Positions 1-9,400 of a stretch of DNA of 52,531 nucleotides are shown here, one piece after another. The DNA comes from an uncultured beta proteobacterium (GTDB taxonomy: Bacteria; Pseudomonadota; Gammaproteobacteria; Burkholderiales; Burkholderiaceae_C). How positions within the stretch are numbered: the first letter of the stretch is position 1; each line of letters starts with the position of its first letter. A program made the position numbers and the translations under genes. Below the pieces are notes generated by a model, which saw only the letters and a program-made list of their open reading frames with translations, ran no database searches and had not been told where the DNA came from. Location of the stretch: assembly GCA_903960915.1 (NCBI GenBank), contig CAJCCO010000017.1, forward strand, positions 1-52,531, read 5' to 3'.

Positions 1-1455
1 AGCCTGGGCTGCTTTGAAGACCTGCGGTTCTGCACGGCGAAAGCGGTAAATGCTTTGCTTGGGGTCGCCCACCATGAACACGCTGGGCGCCTGGCCACCT
101 GCGCCTGCGTAGCTGCTGAGCCAGGCGCGCAGTGCTTGCCATTGCAGCGGGTTGGTGTCCTGAAACTCGTCAATCAGCAAGTGCTTGACGCGCGCATCAA
201 GCCGCTCCTGCACCCAACCGGAGAGCTGGGTGTCGCTGAGCATGCGCTGGGCGGCGCGTTCCACATCGTTCATGTCCACCCAACCGCGCTCACGTTTGAG
301 GGCGGCAAACTCTTGCAGCAGCAGTCGGCTCAAACGCGTCATGCGTTGCTGGTAGAGCCAGGCCTGGTGCTGTGCGCGCACCGCCAGTACGCGCAGCACC
401 AGGTCTTGGGCGTGGCGCACTTGCGCCAGGCCGGCTACTTTTTCGCTGAACTTGCGCGGCTCATTTTTGTCGGTCAACAACGCGGCAAAGGCGGCGTCAA
501 GGTCGTGGCGAGAGAGCGCGGCTTCCAGCTCAACCCCTTTGGCCACAAAGGTTTTGGCGCCGGCCGACCCCAAGGCACGGGCAGCGTCCAGCAAAACTTG
601 CCAGCGCTGCGGGTGGGCGCGCAGGTAGTCTTCGGGTTCGGGCAGGCCGGCAAAGTCGGGGTACTGCTGGCTGAAAGGCAGCACCGATTCTTCCACCACG
701 CCCTGTGCGTCGGCCAGGGCAAATTCGGTGCGTTTGTCAAGAGCGGTTTGCAGGGCCTTGTCGGTCTGGCTGCGCCCGTAATCCAGGACCACGGCCTGGT
801 AGTCGGCCTGGAGACTGTCTTGCCCGGTCTCTGCCGTGTCATCAGAATCATTAGCAGCCAGCAGCGCGGCATAAAACCGCCGCCACACCAAGGCCTTGGC
901 GGTGGCATCGTCCTCCAGCAACTCGTAGTTGGCAGGCAGTTGCATCTGTTGCAGAAGGTTCAGCGGGGCGCTGCGCAAAAGGGCTGCAAACCAGCTGTGA
1001 AAGGTACGAATTTGCACCTGCCGGCCGTTGTCTAGCAAGCTGGCGTAAAGCTGGGCCAGGTGGGTACTCAAGGCCGCCTGCGCGATGGGGTCGCTGGGCA
1101 GGATGACGCCACGGTCACGCAGGGCCTGCAACCGAGCGGCGGGTTCGGCCACAGAAAATTCTTGCAGCCATTGGTAAAGCCGCTCGCGCATTTCACTGGC
1201 GGCGCGCTTGGTGAACGTAATCGCCAAAATCTCGTGCGGCTGAACACTGAGTTGACCGGTTTGGGGGTCTACTCCGTCGAGCAGGGCGCGCACGATACGC
1301 GAGACCAGCATCCAGGTTTTTCCGGCACCGGCACAGGCCTCTACCGCGACTGTGCGCCGTGGGTCACAGGCTATGGCGTAAAAGGCTTGCGGACTGACGC
1401 TGCGCCCATTGTGTTCGTACGCAGCCTGGACGGGCTTGGCGGTGGGGTCTGTCAT
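1..1455 (-). CDS. AddA-like UvrD/RecB-family helicase, partial (C-terminal part missing)
   Basis: This is the N-terminal 485 residues of a superfamily 1 DNA helicase; the gene runs off the left window edge. Visible motifs are Walker A (ACAGAGKTW, about residues 40-48), Walker B (LLIDEFQDTNPLQW) and the motif III region (GDPKQSIYRFRRAE) close to the edge. This is the pattern of UvrD/RecB/AddA helicases that unwind double-strand ends for recombinational repair. Its ATG overlaps the stop of the upstream nuclease gene (ATGA), so the two are translationally coupled, as in AddAB-type helicase-nucleases. The missing part should carry the remaining helicase motifs and possibly a C-terminal PD-(D/E)XK nuclease. 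Assignment to AddA rather than another UvrD-like helicase rests on the partner gene. Confidence 0.9.
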   Translation of the reverse strand, partial: MTDPTAKPVQAAYEHNGRSVSPQAFYAIACDPRRTVAVEACAGAGKTWMLVSRIVRALLDGVDPQTGQLSVQPHEILAITFTKRAASEMRERLYQWLQEFSVAEPAARLQALRDRGVILPSDPIAQAALSTHLAQLYASLLDNGRQVQIRTFHSWFAALLRSAPLNLLQQMQLPANYELLEDDATAKALVWRRFYAALLAANDSDDTAETGQDSLQADYQAVVLDYGRSQTDKALQTALDKRTEFALADAQGVVEESVLPFSQQYPDFAGLPEPEDYLRAHPQRWQVLLDAARALGSAGAKTFVAKGVELEAALSRHDLDAAFAALLTDKNEPRKFSEKVAGLAQVRHAQDLVLRVLAVRAQHQAWLYQQRMTRLSRLLLQEFAALKRERGWVDMNDVERAAQRMLSDTQLSGWVQERLDARVKHLLIDEFQDTNPLQWQALRAWLSSYAGAGGQAPSVFMVGDPKQSIYRFRRAEPQVFKAAQA

Positions 1456-3956
1456 ACGGCGTCCCAAAAGTCTTTACGGCACAGGCCACGGGCAGCGCAA
1501 AAGTCGCAGGCCTTGCCTTCGCCCATGGCCGTCATGGGCGCACCCCGGGCAATGCGGGCCATATCGCTGCTGATGCTGTCAATCAACTGGTCGCGTAAAT
1601 CCACAATGTCGGCCTGCACGTAGCTGCGGGTGGCTTCTTTTTCACCCACGTTGACGTAGGCGCCAGCCAGTGTGTCGTCGGTCAGCAGCGCGGCGTAAAA
1701 GGCCAGCTGGGTGTCTTCAAGCGCGTCTTTGATGCGTGCGGCGGTGGTGGCGCGGGGTTCTGTTTTGTAGTCCATCACCAGGGTGCAGCCGTCAACCTGG
1801 CGGTCCATGCGGTCTATTTTTCCCACTAGGGTAAGGGCCCCCAGTGGCGTTTCTTGCCAACTCTCGGCCTGCTTGAAAACCGCGCCCGTAGCCTCGTGCT
1901 CTGTCAGCCACTCAAGGTAACCGTTGCGCACACGTGGCCAGGCCGCAGCAAAGGGCAAAAACTCGCTGGGCGACAGACCCAGGGCCTGAGTAGCGGTTTG
2001 GGCAGCGGTGTTAATTAGCGCCAGTCGGTCCACCGAATCAGCGGCTGGCTTGGCTTGAAGCGCTTCATGAAACAGCTTGAGGACGCTGTGCAACCAATTG
2101 CCAAAGTCGCGCTTGTCCAACTCGGCGTCGAGTTCGTCAACGGCCTGAAGCTTGAGCTGGCGCAGCGCAAAAAAGCGGTAAGGGCAGCGACGTAGGTCTT
2201 CGTAGGCGGTGCTGGACAAACGGGTGATGGGCAGGGCGTCGCCTGGTGGGCCAGGCATGCGCCCAGGTATGGGAAAAAGCGTTCGCCAGACGCTGGGGTC
2301 GGCGGCGAGCGCTGGCGCATTCAGCAACTGCCACTGCTGCACCAGACCGCTGGCCATCAAGGCCTCGCCGCCCTCGCTGCTGCGCCACAAAACATCCAGG
2401 TGCGGGAATTGCAGCGCGTAGTGCCAACTGGCCCGGTTGGCCTCTTGCAATTGAGCGCGTGTGGGCAAGCCCAGTAATTCACGTTGGGCGGGTGTCCAAA
2501 GCCCTGGCGGCTCGGCGGAGACTGGCAGACGCACTTCGTCGCACCCAGGAAACACCACCGCCGCCATGGGTCGGCCCAGCAACTGACTCAAAGGCAAGAT
2601 GACCACTTGGTCAGGGACTGACCTGGCGGGGTGGGCGGGAGAAAAAATATGGCCTTCCAGCGTTTGCGCGACCCAGGTGGTGAACGCACTGGCGCTCATG
2701 CGAACGGACACGTCGGCAAACTCTTGTTCAGCACCTTCGTTCAAGCGCAAGGTATCCAGCACCGCCTGCCCAGCAGCGTCTTGCTGGAACACGGGCCACT
2801 GGCCGCTGGTTTGCAGGGCCTGACGCAGTTCTATGAGCCAACGCACCAAAGGTCGGCCTGCACGAAGGCCGTTGAGCAGCGTTTGCGCCTGACTCACCAA
2901 GGGCTGGTCTGGCACGGAACGCCAGTCACGCACACCGATGCGACGCAAGCTGGTTTCGAGCTCGGTGACCGCTTGTGCCTCGAAGGCGTTGGCATGCTTG
3001 AGCCAGTCCAGAACCGCATCGGTCGAGGCGTCCCAGGCGCTGGCGCGCAACAGGCTCATGAGCGAGGCGGCCGCACGGGTGGTGGAGAGCTTCCAGCCGG
3101 TTTCGTCGCGCACGGCCACGCCGCGTTCAGCCAGCATGGCGCGCACGCGGCGTGTCAACAACCGGTCTTGCGCCACCAGTGCCACCGGGTTGCGGCCTGC
3201 GGCCAGGTGGCTAAGCACACAGGCTGCAGCGCGGTGTGCCTCGTCTTCGGCATCTTTTGCAGCATGCAGGGCGACAGCACCGGGTTCATGCGGCAAGGCC
3301 AGGGCGCTGGCAAACAGGCGATCACCCCAGCGTTGCTTCAAGGCCTCTGCCATCGGTTCAGTTTGAAAGCCTTCGAGGACGATCAGCAACTCGGGCTCAG
3401 CGGCAAATACCAGGTCGGTCGGGTAGGTGGCACTGCTGGCCCACAGCAGGGCCAGTCGCGCCAACGCGGCTTCTTGCTCAAACACCGGGGCCTCCAAGCC
3501 CGTCAGCAAGGGCGCCGCCAGGGCGGCCCCCCAAGCCAGGCGCTCGGCGGGGGGCACGGCCGCCGCCTGGCGCGCCAGGCTGGTGGCGGCTTCCATCAAG
3601 CGCCCGGCCAACACGGCGTGGTCGCCGCCCAGACCCACTCGGGTGAGCAGGCTGGCCGCTGTCAGGAGGTCGTTTGCCGGATCCATGCGCAACGCCAGCG
3701 CGCCAGGCTCGACGCCACCCAGGCTGCGGCACCAGTTCATCGTGGTCTCAAAACGGGGCAAAAAAAGTGCCGATGGCGCATCACCGCCGTGGCAACTGAG
3801 CCAGGCCTGACGGGCTTGCGCCATCAGTTGCGCATAGGGCAAGAGCACCACCGTGCGCGCTGGGTGGACTTGACGACGCTCTATCTCGGCGCGAATCTGC
3901 GCCATGACCGAAGCCCAGGCTTGCAAGACGTGATGTTTTTTGGCTATTTCAGTCAT
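1452..3956 (-). CDS. AddB-like PD-(D/E)XK nuclease / DNA repair protein
   Basis: An 834-residue protein with the nuclease core of the AddB/RecB type near its C-terminus: H623 in FGNWLHSVL, GKIDRMD with D715, MDYK with D729 and K731, and Q750-x3-Y754. Cys591 (RRCPYRFF) and a C-terminal C817-x2-C820-x5-C826 cluster match the four-cysteine iron-sulfur staple known in AddB-type nucleases. The N-terminal part begins with a helicase-like core but shows no Walker A, so it is probably an inactive helicase scaffold. It likely works with the coupled downstream helicase to process double-strand DNA ends. The family is often labelled only 'probable DNA repair protein'. The start ATG is about 85 bases from divergent trxA. 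Confidence 0.88.
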   Translation of the reverse strand: MTEIAKKHHVLQAWASVMAQIRAEIERRQVHPARTVVLLPYAQLMAQARQAWLSCHGGDAPSALFLPRFETTMNWCRSLGGVEPGALALRMDPANDLLTAASLLTRVGLGGDHAVLAGRLMEAATSLARQAAAVPPAERLAWGAALAAPLLTGLEAPVFEQEAALARLALLWASSATYPTDLVFAAEPELLIVLEGFQTEPMAEALKQRWGDRLFASALALPHEPGAVALHAAKDAEDEAHRAAACVLSHLAAGRNPVALVAQDRLLTRRVRAMLAERGVAVRDETGWKLSTTRAAASLMSLLRASAWDASTDAVLDWLKHANAFEAQAVTELETSLRRIGVRDWRSVPDQPLVSQAQTLLNGLRAGRPLVRWLIELRQALQTSGQWPVFQQDAAGQAVLDTLRLNEGAEQEFADVSVRMSASAFTTWVAQTLEGHIFSPAHPARSVPDQVVILPLSQLLGRPMAAVVFPGCDEVRLPVSAEPPGLWTPAQRELLGLPTRAQLQEANRASWHYALQFPHLDVLWRSSEGGEALMASGLVQQWQLLNAPALAADPSVWRTLFPIPGRMPGPPGDALPITRLSSTAYEDLRRCPYRFFALRQLKLQAVDELDAELDKRDFGNWLHSVLKLFHEALQAKPAADSVDRLALINTAAQTATQALGLSPSEFLPFAAAWPRVRNGYLEWLTEHEATGAVFKQAESWQETPLGALTLVGKIDRMDRQVDGCTLVMDYKTEPRATTAARIKDALEDTQLAFYAALLTDDTLAGAYVNVGEKEATRSYVQADIVDLRDQLIDSISSDMARIARGAPMTAMGEGKACDFCAARGLCRKDFWDAV

Positions 3957-4042
3957 AGCGAGAAGCGCATCGGTGGGAGGGCTTGGTTTCTGTCACAATT
4001 TCCCCACTTTACCTGTATCGATCACCCCAGAAGGAAAACACC

Positions 4043-4375
4043 ATGGCCAGCGAACTCATTAAACATGTCACCGACTCGTCTTTTGAAGCCGATGTGCTGC
4101 AGTCGGCGCAGCCCGTGCTGGTGGACTACTGGGCCGAGTGGTGCGGCCCTTGCAAAATGATTGCACCCATTTTGGACGAGGTCTCCACCGCCTACGAAGG
4201 CAAGTTGCAAGTGGCCAAGATGAATGTGGACGAAAACCGCGACATTCCCGCCAAGTTTGGCATTCGTGGCATTCCCACGCTGATGTTGTTCAAAGACGGC
4301 CAACTGGCTGCCACCAAAGTGGGCGCCATGAGCAAGTCGCAAATGACCGCCTTCATTGACCAGCAACTGGCTTGA
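4043..4375 (+). CDS. trxA: Thioredoxin 1
   Basis: A 110-residue thioredoxin, the usual family length, with the redox active site WCGPC in [12 protein letters not shown] and the cis-proline region [11 protein letters not shown]. It is a cytoplasmic disulfide reductant supplied by thioredoxin reductase, and serves ribonucleotide reductase, methionine sulfoxide reductases and possibly the thioredoxin-linked arsenate reductase encoded further on in this window (inference). The frame is open 60 bases upstream, but the ATG at 4043 is preceded by GAAGGA at good spacing and gives the standard N-terminus [12 protein letters not shown] hairpin with a T-run follows the stop, so it is probably a single-gene transcript. 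Confidence 0.97.
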   Translation: MASELIKHVTDSSFEADVLQSAQPVLVDYWAEWCGPCKMIAPILDEVSTAYEGKLQVAKMNVDENRDIPAKFGIRGIPTLMLFKDGQLAATKVGAMSKSQMTAFIDQQLA

Positions 4376-4401
4376 TGTCCTTTTTCCCCCTTGATCCACG
4401 G

Positions 4402-4432
4402 CCTTGATCCCTTTCAAGGTCGTTGTTTTTTT
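4402..4432 (+). terminator. Rho-independent terminator after trxA
   Basis: Six-base stem CCTTGA / TCAAGG (4402-4407 with 4414-4419) with a six-base loop, followed by a T-rich run to 4432. It lies 26 bases after the trxA stop and before rho. Confidence 0.7.
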
Positions 4433-4577
4433 CCTGTCATAATTCAGTTCGGTTCACCAGCTCACACCCAGAGCTGGCTCGGGTTCCCGGTTTAGAACCT
4501 AGAGGTTGAGGCTACCGGCCCGCCTCGCCACAAACCTCCCCCCGTATTCGTATAACCCTCCCCTACAGCGCCATTCC

Positions 4578-5840
4578 ATGCACTTAAACGAACTCAAAGC
4601 ACTGCACGTGTCCGAAGTCCTCAAGCAGGCCGAAGAACTTGAGATTGAAAACACGGGCCGCATGCGCAAGCAGGAGCTGATGTTCGCCATCATCAAAAAG
4701 CGCGCCCGCACCGGCGAGCAGATCATTGCCGATGGCGTGCTGGAAATTTTGCCTGACGGTTTTGGCTTTCTTCGCAGCCCGGACACCAGCTACACCGCGT
4801 CAACAGACGATATTTACATCAGCCCCAGTCAAGTTCGCCGTTTCAATCTGCACACCGGTGACATGATTGAAGGCGAGGTTCGCACCCCCAAGGACGGGGA
4901 GCGTTACTTTGCCCTGAACAAGCTCGACAAGGTCAACGGCGACTCGCCCGAGAGCAACAAGCACAAGGTCATGTTCGAGAACTTGACGCCGCTGTTCCCC
5001 AAAGAACAAATGCGCCTGGAACAAGACAACAAGAGCGACGAAAACATCACTGGGCGCGTCATTGACATCATCGCCCCCATTGGCAAAGGGCAGCGCGCCC
5101 TGCTGGTGGCACCGCCCAAAAGCGGCAAGACAGTGATGATGCAGCACATCGCCCACGCCATTTCCGCCAACTACCCCAACAGCCACATGATGGTGCTGCT
5201 GGTAGACGAACGGCCGGAAGAGGTGACCGAGATGCAGCGCACCGTCAAGGGCGAGGTGATTGCCTCCACTTTTGATGAACCCGCCGCGCGCCACGTGCAC
5301 GTGGCTGAAATGGTGATTGAGCGCGCCAAGCGCCTGGTGGAATTGAAAAAAGACGTGGTCATCCTGCTGGACTCGATCACACGCTTGGCCCGGGCCTACA
5401 ACAACGTCGTACCGTCCAGCGGCAAGGTGCTCACCGGCGGTGTGGACTCCAATGCCCTGCAACGGCCCAAGCGCTTTCTCGGTGCCGCACGTAACGTGGA
5501 AGAAGGCGGTTCCCTGACCATCATCGCCACGGCGCTGGTGGACACCGGCAGCCGTATGGACGAGGTTATTTTTGAAGAGTTCAAAGGCACCGGCAACTCT
5601 GAAATTCACCTGGATCGCCGTTTGTACGAAAAACGGGTGTTTCCCTCGATTCAACTCAACCGCAGCGGCACACGCCGCGAAGAGTTGCTGCTGGCGCCCG
5701 AAATTCTGCAAAAAACCCGCATCCTGCGCCAGTTTTTGTACAACATGGATGAAATTGAGTCCATGGAAATGGTGCTCAAGCAAATGCGCGCCACCAAGAA
5801 CAACAGCGAGTTCTTCGACATGATGCGTCGGGGCGGCTAA
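4578..5840 (+). CDS. rho: Transcription termination factor Rho
   Basis: 420 residues, the normal length of Rho, the hexameric RNA-dependent ATPase and helicase that ends transcription at rut sites. The N-terminal Rho domain ([20 protein letters not shown]) is followed by the cold-shock-like RNA-binding domain ([19 protein letters not shown]) and the RecA-like ATPase with P-loop [12 protein letters not shown] and the [10 protein letters not shown] segment. An upstream in-frame ATG at 4506 would add 24 residues foreign to the family; MHLNELKAL is the typical start in this group. About 200 bases separate it from trxA, room for its own promoter. Confidence 0.97.
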   Translation: MHLNELKALHVSEVLKQAEELEIENTGRMRKQELMFAIIKKRARTGEQIIADGVLEILPDGFGFLRSPDTSYTASTDDIYISPSQVRRFNLHTGDMIEGEVRTPKDGERYFALNKLDKVNGDSPESNKHKVMFENLTPLFPKEQMRLEQDNKSDENITGRVIDIIAPIGKGQRALLVAPPKSGKTVMMQHIAHAISANYPNSHMMVLLVDERPEEVTEMQRTVKGEVIASTFDEPAARHVHVAEMVIERAKRLVELKKDVVILLDSITRLARAYNNVVPSSGKVLTGGVDSNALQRPKRFLGAARNVEEGGSLTIIATALVDTGSRMDEVIFEEFKGTGNSEIHLDRRLYEKRVFPSIQLNRSGTRREELLLAPEILQKTRILRQFLYNMDEIESMEMVLKQMRATKNNSEFFDMMRRGG

Positions 5841-5849
5841 GGGCTACGT

Positions 5850-5855
5850 TATAAT
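5850..5855 (+). promoter_or_regulatory. Candidate -10 box for rpmE2
   Basis: A perfect TATAAT lies 92 bases before the L31 start and 10 bases after the rho stop. No convincing -35 box is visible at 16-18 bases upstream, so only the -10 element is called. Confidence 0.4.
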
Positions 5856-5947
5856 TTCGCGTTTTGAGCGACAAGTACGACGAGTTTTGAATTGCGCAAA
5901 GGTTTGCACAAGGGCTCGGCGCGGCTAGCGCAACTGATGGAGACGAT

Positions 5948-6208
5948 ATGAAAGAAGGCATTCACCCCAATTACCGCGAAGTTTGCTTCATGGATTTGTC
6001 CAATGGATTCAAATTCGTGACACGCTCATGCGCCAACGCCAAAGAGATGATCAAGATGGAAGACGGGCGCGAACTGCCCCTGTACAAGCTTGACACCTCC
6101 AGCGAATCACATCCCTTCTACACGGGCACACAAAAATCCGTGGACAACATGGGTGGTCGTGTGGAGCGCTTCCGCAACCGTTTCGGCAAAACAACCGTCG
6201 CCAAATAA
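5948..6208 (+). CDS. rpmE2: 50S ribosomal protein L31 type B
   Basis: An 86-residue L31 of the type B (zinc-free) class. The N-terminus [15 protein letters not shown] and the central SHPFYTGTQ are family signatures, and the two CxxC-type zinc pairs of type A L31 are absent. L31 bridges the two ribosomal subunits. In many bacteria the B form replaces the zinc form under zinc limitation; where it is the only copy it is constitutive, and the window cannot show which applies here. It sits directly after rho and is followed by a strong terminator. Confidence 0.96.
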   Translation: MKEGIHPNYREVCFMDLSNGFKFVTRSCANAKEMIKMEDGRELPLYKLDTSSESHPFYTGTQKSVDNMGGRVERFRNRFGKTTVAK

Positions 6209-6231
6209 ACTGGCCAGCGCTTGCCCAAAAA

Positions 6232-6262
6232 AGGCAGCCCGGATTCCCGGGCTGCCTTTTTT
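6232..6262 (+). terminator. Strong Rho-independent terminator after rpmE2
   Basis: Perfect 11-base stem AGGCAGCCCGG / CCGGGCTGCCT with a four-base loop, followed by a T-run. An A-run precedes the left arm, so it could also work on the other strand. Confidence 0.9.
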
Positions 6263-6311
6263 CTTGTGCGTTAGCATCTCCCCTCCTCTCCAGACTTAAG
6301 CCCCAACGCGC

Positions 6312-8030
6312 GTGAACCTACCCACCCCAGCCATCGTCACACAAGAAGCGGTACGTCGCATGCCACGCCTCGTCCTGATGCTGCTGTGCTTGGCTTATCT
6401 CCTGCCGGGGTTTGTGGGTCGCGGCCCTTGGAAAGGGGCCGATCTGGTGTCCTACGGCTACATGGCTGAAATGGCACATGGCAGCAGCAGCTGGTGGGCG
6501 CCAAGCCTGATGGGAATGGCGCCTGAGGTGCACGCCCTACTTCCTTACTGGCTGGGCGCCTGGATGATGCAAATTGCTCCACACGGCTTGGCCCCCGATC
6601 TGGCTGTTCGCTTGCCCTTTATCGCTTTACTGGCCGTGGCCTTGAGCGCCACCTGGTACGGCACCTATTACCTGGCCCGAAGCTCAGAAGCTCAGCCTGT
6701 GCCCTTTGCTTTTGGCGGCGAAGCGCAAACCACCGACTATGCCCGTGCCATGGCCGATGGCGGCTTATTGGCCTTCATGGCTTGCCTCGGTTTGGCTCAG
6801 CTCTCACATGAAAGCACGCCTGCGCTGGCGCAACTGTCCTTTACCGCCTTGTTTTTTTACGCCATAGCAGCCCTGCCCTACCAGGCTGCCATGGCTCCTG
6901 TTTGTGGTCTGCTGGGACTGCTGGGTTTGTCGCTTTCTGGCGCCCCTTTCATCGCCCTGCTGCTGGGCTTGGGCTGCGCCTTGATTTACCTGTTTTCGGA
7001 TGCATCCGAAGAGGGCCTCGATGCGGCTGTGACACCCCGCCGAGGTGCGCTAGGCCTTGCCCTGTTAACCCTGGCGATGGCCCTGTTGTCTACCCAACTG
7101 CATTTGTGGCACTGGCTGGTTGACCTACCTGAGGCCAGCTGGTCCGAATGGCGCAGCCTGGCTAGGCTGCTGCTGTGGTTCACCTGGCCGGCCTGGCCTT
7201 TGGCGCTTTGGACTATTTGGCGCTGGCGCGGGCAATTGCTCCGGGGTCACATGCCCGGCAGACATCTGGCGCTGCCCTTGTGGTTTGCGGGCGTGGCCAT
7301 AGCCGCCACTTTCACCACAGCCTCAGCCGACAGATCCTTGCTTCTGGGTCTGCCCGCCCTGGCGGCCTTGGCAGCGTTTGCACTTCCCACCTGGGGACGC
7401 AGCATGGCCGCCTTGGTGGACTGGTTTACGCTGCTCTTTTTTTCGAGTTGCGCCATCGTCATCTGGGTGGTCTGGATCGCCCTGCAGACTGGTGTGCCCA
7501 AGCAACCTGCTGACAATGTGGCTCGCCTAGCGCCCGGCTTTGAGCACAGCTTCTCCGCACTGCCCTTTCTCGCCGCACTGGGAGCTACTTTGGCCTGGGT
7601 CTGGTTGGTTCACTGGCGCGTGGGACGCCATCGCTCCGCTATCTGGAAAAGTCTGGTGTTGCCCGCCAGTGGCGCGGCCTTGTCATGGCTATTGCTGATG
7701 ACTTTATGGCTTCCACTGCTGGATTTTGCAAGAAGCTACAAACCCCTTGTTACACAAAGCCTGACCGTATTGCCCATCAGCGATTGCGTCGAAGCGCTGG
7801 GGTTAAAAAGGGGACAAATTGCCGCCCTCAAATTTCAGGGCCACATTCAGCTCACGCCGCTTAGCGCCCCGCCGCGCTGTGAATGGCTGATCGTCGATAA
7901 CAGTGGACTGGACACCATCAAGCGCTCGGTAGACCTCACCGCCTGGGCTTTACAAGCCCGTATTAAACACCCGGCAGATCCCAAGGAAGATATTCAGGTT
8001 TACAAGCGACAGATTGTCTCAGGCAATTGA
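6312..8030 (+). CDS. Multi-pass membrane protein, possibly GT-C (ArnT/PMT-like) glycosyltransferase
   Basis: A 572-residue protein made mostly of hydrophobic helices (roughly a dozen) with a soluble C-terminal tail. The first predicted periplasmic loop after helix 1 (FVGRGPWKGAD) recalls the acidic loop of GT-C lipid-linked sugar transferases such as ArnT and PMT, which use polyprenyl-phosphate sugars at the outer face of the inner membrane. I cannot name a substrate. The track begins at a GTG; an in-frame ATG 48 bases on (MPRLVLMLL) would still keep the first helix. Its 3' end overlaps the convergent phoR by 12 bases. It could equally be a membrane protein of unknown role. Confidence 0.6.
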   Translation: MNLPTPAIVTQEAVRRMPRLVLMLLCLAYLLPGFVGRGPWKGADLVSYGYMAEMAHGSSSWWAPSLMGMAPEVHALLPYWLGAWMMQIAPHGLAPDLAVRLPFIALLAVALSATWYGTYYLARSSEAQPVPFAFGGEAQTTDYARAMADGGLLAFMACLGLAQLSHESTPALAQLSFTALFFYAIAALPYQAAMAPVCGLLGLLGLSLSGAPFIALLLGLGCALIYLFSDASEEGLDAAVTPRRGALGLALLTLAMALLSTQLHLWHWLVDLPEASWSEWRSLARLLLWFTWPAWPLALWTIWRWRGQLLRGHMPGRHLALPLWFAGVAIAATFTTASADRSLLLGLPALAALAAFALPTWGRSMAALVDWFTLLFFSSCAIVIWVVWIALQTGVPKQPADNVARLAPGFEHSFSALPFLAALGATLAWVWLVHWRVGRHRSAIWKSLVLPASGAALSWLLLMTLWLPLLDFARSYKPLVTQSLTVLPISDCVEALGLKRGQIAALKFQGHIQLTPLSAPPRCEWLIVDNSGLDTIKRSVDLTAWALQARIKHPADPKEDIQVYKRQIVSGN

Positions 8031-9356
8031 TAAATTGACCCGGTTATTAGGGAAGACGATGGAGAAAACGGAGCCTTTCCCGGGCGTGCTTTGTATGTGA
8101 AGTTCTGCGCCATGGCGCTGCGCCACATGTTTAACGATGGCAAGACCCAGGCCGGTTCCGCCGGTATCGCGTGAGCGGCTACGGTCCACCCGGTAAAAGC
8201 GCTCGGTTAAACGCGGAATGTGTTCTGGTGCAATGCCAGGGCCTGAATCTCTGACAGAAAACTCCACCCGGTCATCAGGCAGCAAGGCCAGTCGAACCCG
8301 TATACCGCCGCCTGCCGGGGTGTAACGGATTGCGTTGCTTAGCAGGTTGCTCATGGCGCTGAGCAACTCGTGACCCGAGCCGGTCATCTCACAGTCCAGG
8401 ATTGCGTCGAACACCAGCACGTGGGCTTTATCGAGGCCACCCGTTAGAACCGAAGACAAAGAAGCCCCGTCTTCTTGCAATTGCCGCATCAAGGTGGGCA
8501 TGTTCACGCGCTCGGAAAAACTGGGCGGTGGGCTGCCTTCCAGCCGTGAAAGAGTGAGCAAGTCTTGAACCAGCGACTGCATGCGCTGCGCCTGCGTAGA
8601 CATCAACGCCAGGTAGTGCACCCGCTCGCTCTCATTCAAGGGCAAGGTCTGCAGGGTTTCAACAAAGCCGGCCAGCACCGTCAAGGGCGTGCGAATCTCG
8701 TGCGAAACATTGGCTACAAAATCGCGTCGCATGGCATCTGCCTGCTCCAGCGCCGTGACATCGCGCGACAGCAAAAGTAAGCGCCCTTCGCCGTAGGGAT
8801 AGAGCTGAACCGACAACTTGACCGGGCGACTTGGCGTGCTGTCGCGTCCGGGCATGTCCAGCTCGCTTTTGAAATCATGCGCGGCAAAGTAACTAGCGAA
8901 CCCAGGATCACGCACCAAATTACTGAAATGCTGCAGCATGTCGCGCTTGGCATCCAGACCGAAATGCGTGCCGGCCATTTGGTTGAACCACTCAATGTGG
9001 CCTTGCGCCTCCAGCAGCACCACACCGTTGGGTGAAGCCTGCAGGGCGAGCAGAAATTCATGCAGCCGGTTTTGGCTGTCACGCAAGGCCTGCTCCTTGG
9101 CTCGAACCAGTCGTCGGGCACGGTCAGCGATTTCACCCCATACCCCGGACACGGTAGCAACATCGGACATGTCACCCTTGCGCAGCCAGTGTTGCAGACG
9201 AAGACTGCGCGTCATATCGACGACAAACCAACACAAGCCACCAACAACCAGTCCAAGCAAAGAGAATTTGACAGCCGCTGCAGGCGCTGCCAAATACCAT
9301 CCTGCCAGGGCGCCCAAGGCCTGGAAAACTACAAAAGACAAAAATCGCAACAGCAT
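8019..9356 (-). CDS. phoR: Phosphate regulon sensor histidine kinase PhoR
   Basis: A 445-residue kinase with two N-terminal membrane helices (about residues 5-47), a PAS domain (about 95-200), the HisKA box with H219 (FVANVSHEIRTPL) and an HATPase domain ending in GTGLGLAIVKHVAQRHG. PhoR phosphorylates PhoB when phosphate is scarce and is held off by the Pst transporter and PhoU. The lack of a large periplasmic domain fits that model, since PhoR senses transporter state and not free phosphate. It is the last gene of the seven-gene pst-pho operon, 44 bases after phoB, and its 3' end overlaps the convergent membrane-protein gene. Confidence 0.95.
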   Translation of the reverse strand: MLLRFLSFVVFQALGALAGWYLAAPAAAVKFSLLGLVVGGLCWFVVDMTRSLRLQHWLRKGDMSDVATVSGVWGEIADRARRLVRAKEQALRDSQNRLHEFLLALQASPNGVVLLEAQGHIEWFNQMAGTHFGLDAKRDMLQHFSNLVRDPGFASYFAAHDFKSELDMPGRDSTPSRPVKLSVQLYPYGEGRLLLLSRDVTALEQADAMRRDFVANVSHEIRTPLTVLAGFVETLQTLPLNESERVHYLALMSTQAQRMQSLVQDLLTLSRLEGSPPPSFSERVNMPTLMRQLQEDGASLSSVLTGGLDKAHVLVFDAILDCEMTGSGHELLSAMSNLLSNAIRYTPAGGGIRVRLALLPDDRVEFSVRDSGPGIAPEHIPRLTERFYRVDRSRSRDTGGTGLGLAIVKHVAQRHGAELHIQSTPGKGSVFSIVFPNNRVNLSIA

Positions 9357-9400
9357 GGGCTAATCAATTCATCAACAGCAAAACGCGCTACACAAAAAAG

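Noticed and set aside
2631..4160. A 509-codon open frame on the plus strand
   Set aside because: It lies antisense to the AddB-like gene, has no domain, and crosses the trxA start; it is a shadow of GC-rich third positions.
4420..4577. A promoter or structured leader for rho
   Set aside because: CATAAT at 4438 could be a -10, but no -35 at proper spacing and no clear secondary structure were found.
4800..5783. A 327-codon minus-strand frame
   Set aside because: It mirrors rho exactly and has His/Gly-rich composition typical of antisense frames.
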